Translations under genes and position numbers: made by a program
In this document: positions 52,886-61,116 of the stretch, piece after piece
Layout: each line of letters starts with the position of its first letter
How positions within the stretch are numbered: position 1 is the stretch's first letter
Source of the DNA: Sphingopyxis sp. CCNWLW2
GTDB lineage: Bacteria > Pseudomonadota > Alphaproteobacteria > Sphingomonadales > Sphingomonadaceae
NCBI RefSeq assembly: GCF_037095755.1
Contig: NZ_JBAWKJ010000001.1
Coordinates: 248,001-312,000, forward strand
Direction: 5' to 3'
DNA length: 64,000 nt
Notes under the pieces: model-generated
What the model saw: only the letters and a program-made list of their open reading frames with translations
What the model was told of the DNA's origin: nothing
Database searches by the model: none

Positions 52886-55092
52886 GGATAGTCTCCGGCG
52901 GGCGGCGCGGGCGCCTGTGAAATCGAGGGCGGGACGTCGGTCGCTGTGACGCTGCCGTCGGGTCCGCGCAATTCGGGCAGGTTCACCGGGCCGACGGTGA
53001 TGTCAGCGGACGTGGCGGCGCTCGGCACCGGCGGCACCGCGCCCAGATAGTCGCGCACCAGCGTATCGATCGCGGGTTCCACGTCGGGGTTCCGCTGGAG
53101 CTGGAAGTCGCGGATATAGCCGTAACGGCGCGCGGTGAGCGCGGCATTGTCTTCGCGATTGCGCAGGATCGTCGGGCGGATGAAGACCATCAGATTGGTT
53201 TTCGAGCGCGTGCGGCTGCGCGATTTGAACAATTCGCCGAGCAAGGGGATGTCGCTGAGCAACGGGATCCGCTCGATCGTCTTGCGCTCGTCGTCGTTGA
53301 GCAAGCCGCCGATCGCGAGGATTTCGCCGTCATCGACGGTCAGCACCGTTTCGAACGCGCGCTTGTTGAGGATGAGGTCGCCGTTGCGCGACGAGACGGG
53401 GCCGGCGACGCTCGACACTTCCTGGCGCAGAAACATCTTCACTTCACCCGCGCCATTGACCTGCGGGGTCACTTCCAGCTTGATCCCGACCTCTTCGCGC
53501 TGGACGGTGCGGAACGCATTGTCGAAATCCTTGCCCAGCTGTTCGCCGGTCGTGATCGGGACATCCTGTCCGACGAGGAATTTGGCCGCCTGATTGTCGA
53601 GCGTCACGATATGCGGGGTCGCGAGCAGGTTTGAGGTCGTATCCGACTTCACCGCGTTGATGATCGCGCCGAAGATCGTGTTCTTGCCGATGTCGCCTGC
53701 GAAACCGGCGAACCCGCCGCTCGCGGCGAGCAGCGACGCCGCCGCGGCTTCCTGCAAGCTGTTGCCGAGCGAACTGGTCGTCTGGGTGACCACCGTTTCG
53801 CCGTCGACCGTCGTCTTGTCCTGCGTCAGCTTGGTCGCCGCATAGGCGCCGCCGAGCGTCAGGATATTGGGCTGCGCATTGCTGTAGCTCGTCGCGACGA
53901 ACGGGATATTCTTGCCGCCGAGCAGGAACTGGACGCCGAGGCGCTTTGCGGCATCGTCGCCGATCTCGACGACGATCGCCTCGACCAGCACCTGTTGCCG
54001 GCGGCTGTCGAGCTGGCGGATGAGTTCGCCGAGCATGCGCTGCACTTCGCTGTTCGCGGCGACGATGATCGCGTTCGCGCCTTCGTAACGCGTGATGATC
54101 GCGGGGCCGCGGGTCGAGATGCTGCCGCTTCCGCCGCCGCCGACCGAGGTGGGGGCAGCCTGGGCGGCGGCCGCGGGGGCACCGTTGCCGTTCGACGAAG
54201 ACATTGACGAAGAGGAAGCGGGCGGCAGGCCCGCCTTTTGCGCGGGGTCGCTGCCGCCGCCGATCAGTTGCTGCAAGGTCGGCAGCAAGGTTTCGGCATT
54301 CGCATGTTCGAGCCAATAGACGCGCAGTTCAGTGCCGCCCGCCGCCTTCGCGTCGAGGTCGTGCGCCATCGAGACGAAGCGTGCGACGAGCGCCTGATCG
54401 CCGCGCAATGCAATCGCATTGCTGCTGTCGATCGGCACGATCGCGACGGGCTTTTGCGCGCCCTCGCCCGCCGCAGGAACCAGTGCCTGCAGCGCAGCGG
54501 CGATTTCGCGCGCACCGGCGTTTTTCAGCGGGACGATCTGGCTGGTCGAGCTGTCGCGGTCGATGCTCGACGCGAGCGCGCGGATGCGGCGGATATTGTC
54601 GGCAAAATCGGCGACGACGAGGCTGTTCGCGTTGCGGTTCGCGGTCAGCGAACCCTGCGCGCTTACGAGCGGGCGCAATGTTTCGACCGCCGAGACCGCG
54701 TCGATGTAACGCAGGCGGATGATTTCGGTGACGAACTGATTCTGCGCCGCGCCGCGGCTTCCGATCCGGCCGGGCTGCGCCGCGGCGCCGTCGATCGGCT
54801 GGACGCGGTAGCTGCCGTTCGGCCCCGGGACCGCGACGAGGCCGTTCGAGCGCAAGGTCGCGAGGAAAATCTCGAAATATTCGCTGCGCGACAGCGGCCG
54901 GTCGGTGACGACCGAAACCTTGCCGTTGACGCGGCCATCGATCACGAAGGTCCGGCCGGTGACGCGCGCCGCATCCTGGATAAAGGCGCGAATGTCGGCA
55001 TCGCGAACGTTAAGCGTGTACTGGGCGAACGCCGGTCCCGGCGTGGCGGAAACCAGCGCGGCGGCGAGCATCAGGGACAGTTTGAGGCGCAT
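52882..55092 (-). CDS. gspD: Type II secretion outer-membrane secretin GspD
   Basis: A 736-residue secretin. A signal peptide (LMLAAALVSATPGPAFAQ) is followed by the N0 domain (NVRDADIRAFIQDAARVTGRTF), N1-N3 repeats (TEIIRLRYIDAVSAVETLRP, VYWLEHANAETLLPTLQQL, TRYEGANAIIVAANSEVQ) and the secretin core (QVLVEAIVVEIGDDAAKRLG, VPITTGEQ, ILAIGGLLNDDERKTIERIPLLSDIPLLG). A Gly/Ser/Ala-rich insert lies near residues 285-320. No lipobox. It overlaps gspE by 4 bases and lies 5 bases after gspC. Confidence 0.97.
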   Translation of the reverse strand: MRLKLSLMLAAALVSATPGPAFAQYTLNVRDADIRAFIQDAARVTGRTFVIDGRVNGKVSVVTDRPLSRSEYFEIFLATLRSNGLVAVPGPNGSYRVQPIDGAAAQPGRIGSRGAAQNQFVTEIIRLRYIDAVSAVETLRPLVSAQGSLTANRNANSLVVADFADNIRRIRALASSIDRDSSTSQIVPLKNAGAREIAAALQALVPAAGEGAQKPVAIVPIDSSNAIALRGDQALVARFVSMAHDLDAKAAGGTELRVYWLEHANAETLLPTLQQLIGGGSDPAQKAGLPPASSSSMSSSNGNGAPAAAAQAAPTSVGGGGSGSISTRGPAIITRYEGANAIIVAANSEVQRMLGELIRQLDSRRQQVLVEAIVVEIGDDAAKRLGVQFLLGGKNIPFVATSYSNAQPNILTLGGAYAATKLTQDKTTVDGETVVTQTTSSLGNSLQEAAAASLLAASGGFAGFAGDIGKNTIFGAIINAVKSDTTSNLLATPHIVTLDNQAAKFLVGQDVPITTGEQLGKDFDNAFRTVQREEVGIKLEVTPQVNGAGEVKMFLRQEVSSVAGPVSSRNGDLILNKRAFETVLTVDDGEILAIGGLLNDDERKTIERIPLLSDIPLLGELFKSRSRTRSKTNLMVFIRPTILRNREDNAALTARRYGYIRDFQLQRNPDVEPAIDTLVRDYLGAVPPVPSAATSADITVGPVNLPELRGPDGSVTATDVPPSISQAPAPPAGDYP

Positions 55093-55097
55093 AAAAC

Positions 55098-55979
55098 CTA
55101 TTGCTTCGAAAGGAAAATGGCGACGGGAACGACGCTGGCGCCGCGCTCGACTTCGAGCGCGATGCGCGCACCCGGCGTAAGTTGGTTGGCGAGCGCGGCA
55201 GCGTCGCTCGCCGAGCCGATCGGACGACCGCCGACCGAACGGATGACGTCGCCGGGGCGCAGGCCCGCGGCGCGGAACGCCGCGCCGTCGCCCTGCGGCT
55301 GGACGACGATGCCGGTGACGCGGCCGTCTTCGGTGCGCGGGGCAAAACCGACGCCGGCCTTGATCGCCGCGGGGGTCATTTCACCGCTCGCCGACGCGCC
55401 GCCCGACGCGGCCCCGATCTCGGGCGTCGGCGCGGGCAGCGGCGTCGCGGGATTGGCGACGGGCGCTTCGCCGCTCTGGTCGAGGAACAGGCTTTCGCGC
55501 GCGCCGCCGCGGTCGAGAAGGACATGATCGAAGGCGATGCCCGCAAGCTTCAGCCCCGGCGCGATCTCGTCACCGACGGCATAGCTGGTCTGGATACCAT
55601 CCTCACCCGCGATGATCGCCGAGCCGCCGCCCGTCGCTTCGTTGAGGTTGATGCCGAACAGGGTGAGCCCCGCCGAAGTCACCGTCGCCGAAGCCTGACC
55701 CTGAGCATTGCCGCGGAAAAAGGGATCGAGACTGGAAAAGAGCGCGCGCCGCTCCGCGGGCGAAGCGATCACCGCCGCCTGCGGTTGCCACGCGCCGAGC
55801 GGCGACAGCGGCGTGAGCAATGTCCAGAGCAGGCGGATGCATTGCCATACCAAGAGCGCGCCGAGCAGACCGGCCAGCAGCATCGGCCAGATCTCGCGCG
55901 GCGAGCGCTTCCCGGCGCGGAGCCAGGCTGGCAGCGCACGCGGCAGCCGAACGGCCGATCCGGACATCAGCGTTGCCAT
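55098..55979 (-). CDS. gspC: Type II secretion protein GspC
   Basis: A 293-residue bitopic protein that links the inner platform to GspD. ATG 55979 (MATLMSGSAVRLPRALPAW) was preferred to upstream frames that run across the promoter. Helix at about 32-55 (IWPMLLAGLLGALLVWQCIRLLW), then the HR domain (LTLFGINLNEATGGGSAIIAGEDG, YAVGDEIAPGLKLAGIAFDHVLL) and a C-terminal PDZ domain (GIVVQPQGDGAAFRAAGLRPGDVI). It is the first gene of the gspC-O operon; a putative Pho box array lies 62-99 bases upstream. Confidence 0.93.
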   Translation of the reverse strand: MATLMSGSAVRLPRALPAWLRAGKRSPREIWPMLLAGLLGALLVWQCIRLLWTLLTPLSPLGAWQPQAAVIASPAERRALFSSLDPFFRGNAQGQASATVTSAGLTLFGINLNEATGGGSAIIAGEDGIQTSYAVGDEIAPGLKLAGIAFDHVLLDRGGARESLFLDQSGEAPVANPATPLPAPTPEIGAASGGASASGEMTPAAIKAGVGFAPRTEDGRVTGIVVQPQGDGAAFRAAGLRPGDVIRSVGGRPIGSASDAAALANQLTPGARIALEVERGASVVPVAIFLSKQ

Positions 55980-56040
55980 GAAATGTCTCTGTCCCCCCAG
56001 ACTGAAAAACCTGTCTCGCGAATCGCCTAGGGGCGAACGG

Positions 56041-56078
56041 TGACAATCAGTTGACCGTGAGATTACAGTTTTTTGACA
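56041..56078 (-). promoter_or_regulatory. Candidate quadruple Pho box upstream of gspC
   Basis: Written on the plus strand, TGACA (56041), TGACC (56052), TTACA (56063) and TGACA (56074) are spaced exactly 11, 11 and 11 bases. On the coding strand these read TGTCA, TGTAA, GGTCA, TGTCA. The most upstream 18 coding bases agree with the enteric Pho box (CTGTCATAWAWCTGTCAY) at about 15 of 18 positions. PhoB binds such 11-bp tandem repeats. It lies 62-99 bases before the gspC start. Confidence 0.68.
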
Positions 56079-56190
56079 TCCGGGCGAGTCCGCTGAGACG
56101 GCTCGAAGCGGCCCTCCCTGCGCCGAAGGCATGGGAGGTAGCAACCGCGCGAGGGCTGAAGGAGGGGCGGTTGACGCTGCCGGCCCCTCT

Positions 56191-56241
56191 ACCACCCGCT
56201 TCGCGGGCGGTCCCCCTCCCCGTCGTTATGCGACAGGGAGG
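56191..56241. terminator. Double hairpin downstream of the TonB receptor gene
   Basis: Two adjoining dyads: CCACCCGC/GCGGGCGG around a TTC loop (56192-56210), and CCTCCCcGTCG/CGACaGGGAGG around TTATG (56215-56241). They follow the stop of the receptor gene on the minus strand. No T-run is present, so termination is plausible but unproven; a repeat element of REP type is the alternative. Confidence 0.5.
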
Positions 56242-56250
56242 ATTGTGACC

Positions 56251-58956
56251 TTAGAATTTGAGCGACGCGCTGAGCGAGAAGGTACGGCCCAGCTTGTAGC
56301 GGTTGAGGAAGATGCGGTTGTCGCCCGCTTGTTGCACTTCCTCATAATTGCGCCCGGTCAGGTTGCGCGCCTCGAACTTCAGTTCGATTTCCTTGTCCAA
56401 CAACGAGATGCCCTGACGGGCGACGAAGTCGAGTGAGATGCCCGGCTTTTCGCGGATATCGGGCTGACCTGACGGGCCGCGGCTGGTGACGCGTGGGCTG
56501 GCATAAGTCAGGAGCAGCGTCTGCTGCGACAGATTGTCCTGATCTTCGAGCCCGATCTGGATGTTGACCAAATGGTCCGACTGGCCGGTGAGCGGCGCAC
56601 CGTCGAAGAAGAAGTTGCTCGCATCCTGCACCACGCCGTTGATCACCGTGGTGTCGCCCGCGCCAACCTGAATTTCCGACTTGGTGTAGGTGTAGTTGCC
56701 AATCAGCACCAGGCGGCGGCTTGCCCAGAAGGCCGAGTCCGACAATGTGTCGAGCGCGAAATATTTCTGCACCTCGACCTCGCCGCCGTAAAGCAATGCC
56801 TTGGGCGCGTTGGCGAAGCTGGTGTTGGCGATCGAATCGGTGCTGAGCGAGGTGTATGCCTCGATCGGGTTCTCGATCTTCTTGAAGAAACCTGCCGCGG
56901 TGAAACGTTGGTCCTTGGCGAAATACCACTCATAACGCAGTTCGCTGTTCCACAGCTCGCTGTCGGCCAGCGAGGGGTTGCCACGGAACTGGCGGTTCGA
57001 TTCGGGATCCTGATAGATTTGCGCGATGAGTTCGCGGAACTGCGGGCGGGCGATCGTGTTCGCGGCGTTGAGGCGCAACTGCATGTCGGGCGCCACTTCC
57101 CAGGTCAGCGTGACCGCGGGCAGCCAATAATCGTTTTTGAGATTGGTCTGGGCAATCGCGCTGCCGCCGGTGCCGAACAGGTCGATCGGCACGACGGTCT
57201 GCTTGCCATCTTCATAGCGCACACCGACGTTGACGTTCATGCCAGACACGATCTCGGCCTGAAGCTGGGCATATCCGGCGTGGGTGGTCAGCCCGGCGTC
57301 GAACGCCGCGGTGCCGTCCTGCGCCGAGGTTTCGACCAGCGTGATGTCATAGAGCTGGATCGACGCGTCGGAGAGCAGATAGTCGGGACGCAACTGGGTC
57401 ACCGGCACCGGCAGGCCCGAGGCACGGAACTGGAAGGCGCGGCGCACGGCGGTACGGCTCGTGTCCGAATAGGCGTAACCCACCGTCGCGGTGATCTGCG
57501 GGGCGAGCTCGTACGACAGGTCGACGCCGCCCGACCACAGGTCTTCGTTCAGATCCGAAAAAGCTATCGTCGCATCGCCGCGATTGCCGCCGAGGTCGTT
57601 GACGAACTTGTTACCCGTCGGGTCCTGCGCGGTCGGCAGGTTGGTGCGCACATAGGTGAAGCCGCGTTCATAGGGCGCCTCGCGCTGCGAATTGGCATAG
57701 GCGCCGCGCAGGTCGACCTTCAGCGCATCGAAATGGAATTCGCCGACGAATTGCGTGTTGATCAACTGGCGCTCGTACCACGCGGTGTCCTGCTTCATAA
57801 TGTCGCGGCCGACCTGGTTCGCGTCGGTGCCCAGGCCGAGGCGCGCCTGTTTCAACGTGTCGCGGATGAAAAGGTTGGTCCAGCGCAGCTTGTGCTCGCC
57901 GATTTCGAGGCCGAAGCCGAGCAGCGCGTTCACGACGATACGGTTGTCGGTGATCACACGGTTATAGCTGGTCTGCGGATCGCCCGACAGATCCTTGTTC
58001 AGCGACGTCTGCTGCAGCGTGTCGCGCGTGCGCCATTTGTTGCTGATCCCCGCGGTGGCGATGATACCGAGTTCGCCGTCGGCGAAGGGGATCGTCGTGC
58101 CGCCGGTGATGCCCGCGGACCAGTTGATCGGGATGTGATCATTCTGCTGCAGCAACGCCGTGTCGCTGTTGACCAGCTCCATCTGGATGAATTCCAGATC
58201 TTCCTGGGAGAAATCGGCGCCTTCGAGGATCGGCTTGCCGCTCGCGAAGGCGGCCTTCAGGACCGACGGGACATCGCGGCTGCCGTCGTCGAAGCCGGTG
58301 ACGTCGGTGTCGCTGCCATAATAGGTATAGCCAAGCTGGTTCGTCGTCTCGCTGTCCCAGCCGATGCCGCCGCTAAAGGTAATGAAAGGTTCGCGCGGGA
58401 TCGCCTTGGTCGTGAGGTTGATCACGCCGCCGCCGAATTCGCCCGGGAAGTTCGCCGAATAGCTTTTCTGGACGAGCGTCGAATCGATGACGTTCGACGG
58501 GAAGATGTCGAGCGGCACGACGCGCTTCAGCGGCTCGGGGCTCGGGAGCGGCGAACCGTTGAGCAGCGCGAGCGAGTAACGGTCGCCGAGGCCGCGGACA
58601 TAGACGAAACCGCTGCCGACGACCGAAAGGCCGGTGACGCGCTGGAGCGAACCCGAGATATCGCCTTCGCCAGTACGCGCGATGTCCGCCGACGAGAGGA
58701 CCGAGACGACTTCGGGGGTCGCGCGGACGACGTTGGGGGTAAAGCGGCCGGTGACGACGATTTCCTGATCGGCGCCGCCGGGGATCGATACATCGCCCTG
58801 TTCGTCCTCGGCCGCAGCATCGTCGGTCGCGGGCGCTTCGGCCGTGACCGGCGGCGCGTCAGGCGCGGGCGCGCCTGTGTCCTGCGCCAGAGCGGCAGGC
58901 GCGACGAGAGCGGAGCTGAGGAGAAGCAGGCTGGCAAAGATCGGCCGCTTGGTCAT
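56251..58956 (-). CDS. TonB-dependent outer-membrane receptor
   Basis: A 901-residue receptor. ATG 58956 begins a signal peptide (IFASLLLLSSALVAPAALAQ). An acidic Ala/Pro-rich linker and a TonB-box-like EIVVTGR precede the plug (ATPEVVSVLSSADIARTG, VTGLSVVGSGFVYVRGLGDRY, LDIFPSNVIDSTLVQKSYSANFPGEFGGG). The remainder is a 22-strand barrel ending in Phe (SASLKF). Substrate unknown. It follows a beta-helix lipoprotein on the same strand, separated by 82 bases with a hairpin, and precedes the gsp operon. The pair may be induced by phosphate limitation if the upstream sites are real. Confidence 0.94.
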   Translation of the reverse strand: MTKRPIFASLLLLSSALVAPAALAQDTGAPAPDAPPVTAEAPATDDAAAEDEQGDVSIPGGADQEIVVTGRFTPNVVRATPEVVSVLSSADIARTGEGDISGSLQRVTGLSVVGSGFVYVRGLGDRYSLALLNGSPLPSPEPLKRVVPLDIFPSNVIDSTLVQKSYSANFPGEFGGGVINLTTKAIPREPFITFSGGIGWDSETTNQLGYTYYGSDTDVTGFDDGSRDVPSVLKAAFASGKPILEGADFSQEDLEFIQMELVNSDTALLQQNDHIPINWSAGITGGTTIPFADGELGIIATAGISNKWRTRDTLQQTSLNKDLSGDPQTSYNRVITDNRIVVNALLGFGLEIGEHKLRWTNLFIRDTLKQARLGLGTDANQVGRDIMKQDTAWYERQLINTQFVGEFHFDALKVDLRGAYANSQREAPYERGFTYVRTNLPTAQDPTGNKFVNDLGGNRGDATIAFSDLNEDLWSGGVDLSYELAPQITATVGYAYSDTSRTAVRRAFQFRASGLPVPVTQLRPDYLLSDASIQLYDITLVETSAQDGTAAFDAGLTTHAGYAQLQAEIVSGMNVNVGVRYEDGKQTVVPIDLFGTGGSAIAQTNLKNDYWLPAVTLTWEVAPDMQLRLNAANTIARPQFRELIAQIYQDPESNRQFRGNPSLADSELWNSELRYEWYFAKDQRFTAAGFFKKIENPIEAYTSLSTDSIANTSFANAPKALLYGGEVEVQKYFALDTLSDSAFWASRRLVLIGNYTYTKSEIQVGAGDTTVINGVVQDASNFFFDGAPLTGQSDHLVNIQIGLEDQDNLSQQTLLLTYASPRVTSRGPSGQPDIREKPGISLDFVARQGISLLDKEIELKFEARNLTGRNYEEVQQAGDNRIFLNRYKLGRTFSLSASLKF

Positions 58957-58985
58957 AGTGGAAAGTCCCCAAGGATATGCAGGAA

Positions 58986-59020
58986 GAGAGCGGGCCAGCC
59001 CGTCAGGCGTGCCCGCTCTC
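58986..59020. terminator. Hairpin between the lipoprotein and TonB receptor genes
   Basis: A 10-bp perfect stem GAGAGCGGGC (58986-58995) and GCCCGCTCTC (59011-59020) with a 15-base loop, 19 bases after the lipoprotein stop. There is no long T-run, so it may act as an attenuator or an mRNA stability element that sets the ratio of the two products. Confidence 0.5.
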
Positions 59021-59038
59021 CAATTGGATCGCGAGCGA

Positions 59039-60607
59039 TCAGGTCGTCGGAATGGCGCTGCAGGCGCGGCTCGTCGTACCGAAGTTCGCTGTCGACGAGT
59101 TGCAGGTCCAGCCCTGATACCAAGTGTCGTTGGCGTCACGGACGGCGCCCACATAGGCGGTGGTGTCGAAGAAGGCGTTCAGCGTCTTCGCGTTGAAGGG
59201 CGTGAAGCCGGTTTCGGTGGCGCCGTTGATGAACAGGCTGGTCAGCGACGGCACATAGTTCGAACGGTTGTTCGTGCCGGCTTCGAAGATCGTCTGCACC
59301 TGCGCGTCGGTCACGCCGCTCGTGCCGCGGAACGGCGTGGCGTTGCATTGCAGCGAGACCGAGAAGAACTTCGGCGGACCCGCTTCGTCGAGAGCGGGGT
59401 TCGCCGGGTTGATCGTCGTCGCGCTGTTCAGTCCGAGGCAGCGGAAGCCCGGCGCAACGATCAGGCCGTTGGCGAAGGTATAGTCCGCGCCGCCACGCAC
59501 CAGGATCGACACGCCGTTGCCCGCCGCATTGTTGCGGTGGATATAGGTGAAGTTCGAGATCGCGACATTCTGGCGCGGAACCGCGTCTTCGTTGCCGTTC
59601 GAGTCGATTTCCATCATCGAGTCGCCGACCGCGCCGCCTTCGCGCTGCACGCCGATGACGTACTGGATGTTGCCCTTGTAGCCGACGTCGGTGTCGAGAC
59701 CGTCGTCTTCGGCGCCGGTGATCACCAGATGCTTCATGTTCACGCGGCCGCCGAACACTTCGATGCCGTCGTCCGAGCTGTTGTGAATCTGGACATGGTC
59801 GATCTGGGTGCCCGAACCGGTGCCCGACGGTGTCAGCCCCTGAAGTTCGCTTGCCGCCGACAGGATGAAGCCCGAATAGCGGATCTGGACATAGGACAGG
59901 CGGCCCGAGTTATCGGCGGGCTGCGCGCCGCCATAGAGCGCGTTCGAAGTGCCTTCGGTGTCGCGTTCGCAGGCCGCGGTGCCCGGCGCCGCGCCCGGAG
60001 CAAGGCAGTCGGTGATCGGCGCACGGCCGAGCAGGACGACGCCGCCCCACAGCTGCGACGTCTGGTCGCCCGCCGAGCCGACGACGTTGCCGCGGCCGGT
60101 GAAGATGATCGGCTGCGTCGGCGTGCCAACCGCGTCGATGCGGTTGCCGCGGTTGACCGCGAGGAAGGACACGCCCGTCGCGCCAAAGATGGTGACGCCC
60201 GGATCGACCGTCAGCGTGACGACATTATTGGTGCTCGTCGCACCCTGATCGGTGCCGACATCGACGCGGCCGGGCAGCGAATAGAGAACGCCCGCAACCT
60301 TCGGAATCGCGGTCGTCGCGGTAAAGCGCGTCGGGAAGCCGCAGTTGCGCCATTCGCCGCCGGGGCCCGAAATCGTCCCGAGGTTCGCAAGCTGGTCGGG
60401 ACCGGCGATGGTCGGGCAGTTCGCGGCGGGGGTGACGGTGCCGGGCGTGGGGGTCGGAGTCGGCGTGGGGGTCGGCGTCGGCGTCGGGGTCGGAATGACG
60501 ATCACGCCGTCACCCGGCGACGCGACGCCGTCGGCACCGCACGCCGCAAGGATGGAACAGGCCACGCCGCTGAGCATGACCAAACGAATGCGTGCGAAAG
60601 CCGCCAT
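59039..60607 (-). CDS. Large right-handed beta-helix lipoprotein
   Basis: A 522-residue lipoprotein from ATG 60607 (GGAG upstream). Lipobox SILAAC puts the acylated Cys at residue 23. Residues about 37-55 are an uninterrupted Pro-Thr repeat. The rest is Gly/Asn-rich and resembles parallel beta-helix surface proteins (VTLTVDPGVTIFG, GNRIDAVGTPTQPIIFTGRG, LSYVQIRYSGFIL, NSSDDGIEVFGGRVNMKHLV). It pairs with a TonB receptor and lies beside the type II operon. Caulobacter ElpS is a lipoprotein released by type II secretion during phosphate starvation; an analogous role here is inference from context. Confidence 0.85.
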   Translation of the reverse strand: MAAFARIRLVMLSGVACSILAACGADGVASPGDGVIVIPTPTPTPTPTPTPTPTPGTVTPAANCPTIAGPDQLANLGTISGPGGEWRNCGFPTRFTATTAIPKVAGVLYSLPGRVDVGTDQGATSTNNVVTLTVDPGVTIFGATGVSFLAVNRGNRIDAVGTPTQPIIFTGRGNVVGSAGDQTSQLWGGVVLLGRAPITDCLAPGAAPGTAACERDTEGTSNALYGGAQPADNSGRLSYVQIRYSGFILSAASELQGLTPSGTGSGTQIDHVQIHNSSDDGIEVFGGRVNMKHLVITGAEDDGLDTDVGYKGNIQYVIGVQREGGAVGDSMMEIDSNGNEDAVPRQNVAISNFTYIHRNNAAGNGVSILVRGGADYTFANGLIVAPGFRCLGLNSATTINPANPALDEAGPPKFFSVSLQCNATPFRGTSGVTDAQVQTIFEAGTNNRSNYVPSLTSLFINGATETGFTPFNAKTLNAFFDTTAYVGAVRDANDTWYQGWTCNSSTANFGTTSRACSAIPTT

Positions 60608-60925
60608 GAAAATCTCCGTTCCCGGTGCACGCCTCCCGATCGTCGAGCGGCGCCCCTGATGAAAAATCACCGGCGAACGAGAAGAGATGTGCTGGCTCGC
60701 CCCCGGTGACGCCGCCACTAGGGTGATTCGATGACGGTCTGACGCCAGAGCCGTGACACTTGGATGACTCTTTTGAGTCGGTTCGGTGACAAGAACGGCG
60801 GCGCTAGGAGCCGCTTGTTCGCGCCTGCAAAAATAAATGCGGCGAAGCTCGCTTGCATCACCCGAAAAGCTTTGCTAGGCGCCCGCTCCTACCTGGTGCC
60901 GGCCCCGTCCGGACCATCATGATGT
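60608..60925. other. Intergenic region between the lipoprotein gene and tRNA-Leu
   Basis: 318 bases without a credible gene. It should hold the promoter of the minus-strand lipoprotein/TonB operon and of the plus-strand tRNA. The only structure I see is a set of TGAC elements at 60732-60790 (separate entry). Confidence 0.6.
60753..60790 (-). promoter_or_regulatory. Candidate Pho box array upstream of the lipoprotein/TonB operon
   Basis: Plus-strand TGAC elements at 60754, 60765 and 60787 are spaced 11 and 22 bases, in phase with an 11-bp PhoB repeat; on the coding strand they read TGTCAC, AGTCAT and TGTCAC. It lies about 145-185 bases before the lipoprotein start. It is weaker than the gspC array because one half-site position is empty. 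Confidence 0.45.
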
Positions 60926-61012
60926 GCGGTCGTGGCGGAACTGGTAGACGCGCAACGTTGAGGTCGTTGTGGCCGAAAGGCCGTGGAAGTTCGAGTCTTC
61001 TCGACCGCACCA
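60926..61012 (+). tRNA. tRNA-Leu (anticodon GAG)
   Basis: An 87-base class II tRNA. Acceptor arms GCGGTCG (60926-60932) and CGACCGC (61002-61008) pair fully, with discriminator A and encoded CCA (61010-61012). The anticodon stem CAACG/CGTTG encloses TTGAGGT with GAG at 60960-60962. The long variable arm GGCCGAAAGGCC and the T-loop TTCGAGT are clear. It reads CTC and CTT leucine codons. Confidence 0.96.
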
Positions 61013-61053
61013 TCATTTTTGATTTATCGTTTGTTTTCAAATATTCATACAAT

Positions 61054-61070
61054 TCCGGGAATATCCCGGA
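61054..61070. other. Short perfect hairpin between tRNA-Leu and the EF-G-like gene
   Basis: TCCGGGA and TCCCGGA form a 7-bp perfect stem around ATA, in the 104-base spacer between the convergent tRNA and EF-G-like gene. AT-rich sequence precedes it on the plus strand. It may help end one of the two transcripts. Confidence 0.4.
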
Positions 61071-61116
61071 CCACCTCTTGGTGATGCGCTTGCCGCGCGG
61101 GCCCAGTCATTTCGGC

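Noticed and set aside
56572..59196. An 874-codon plus-strand frame opposite the TonB receptor
   Set aside because: Composition and lack of motifs mark it as antisense; the receptor has signal peptide, plug and terminal Phe.
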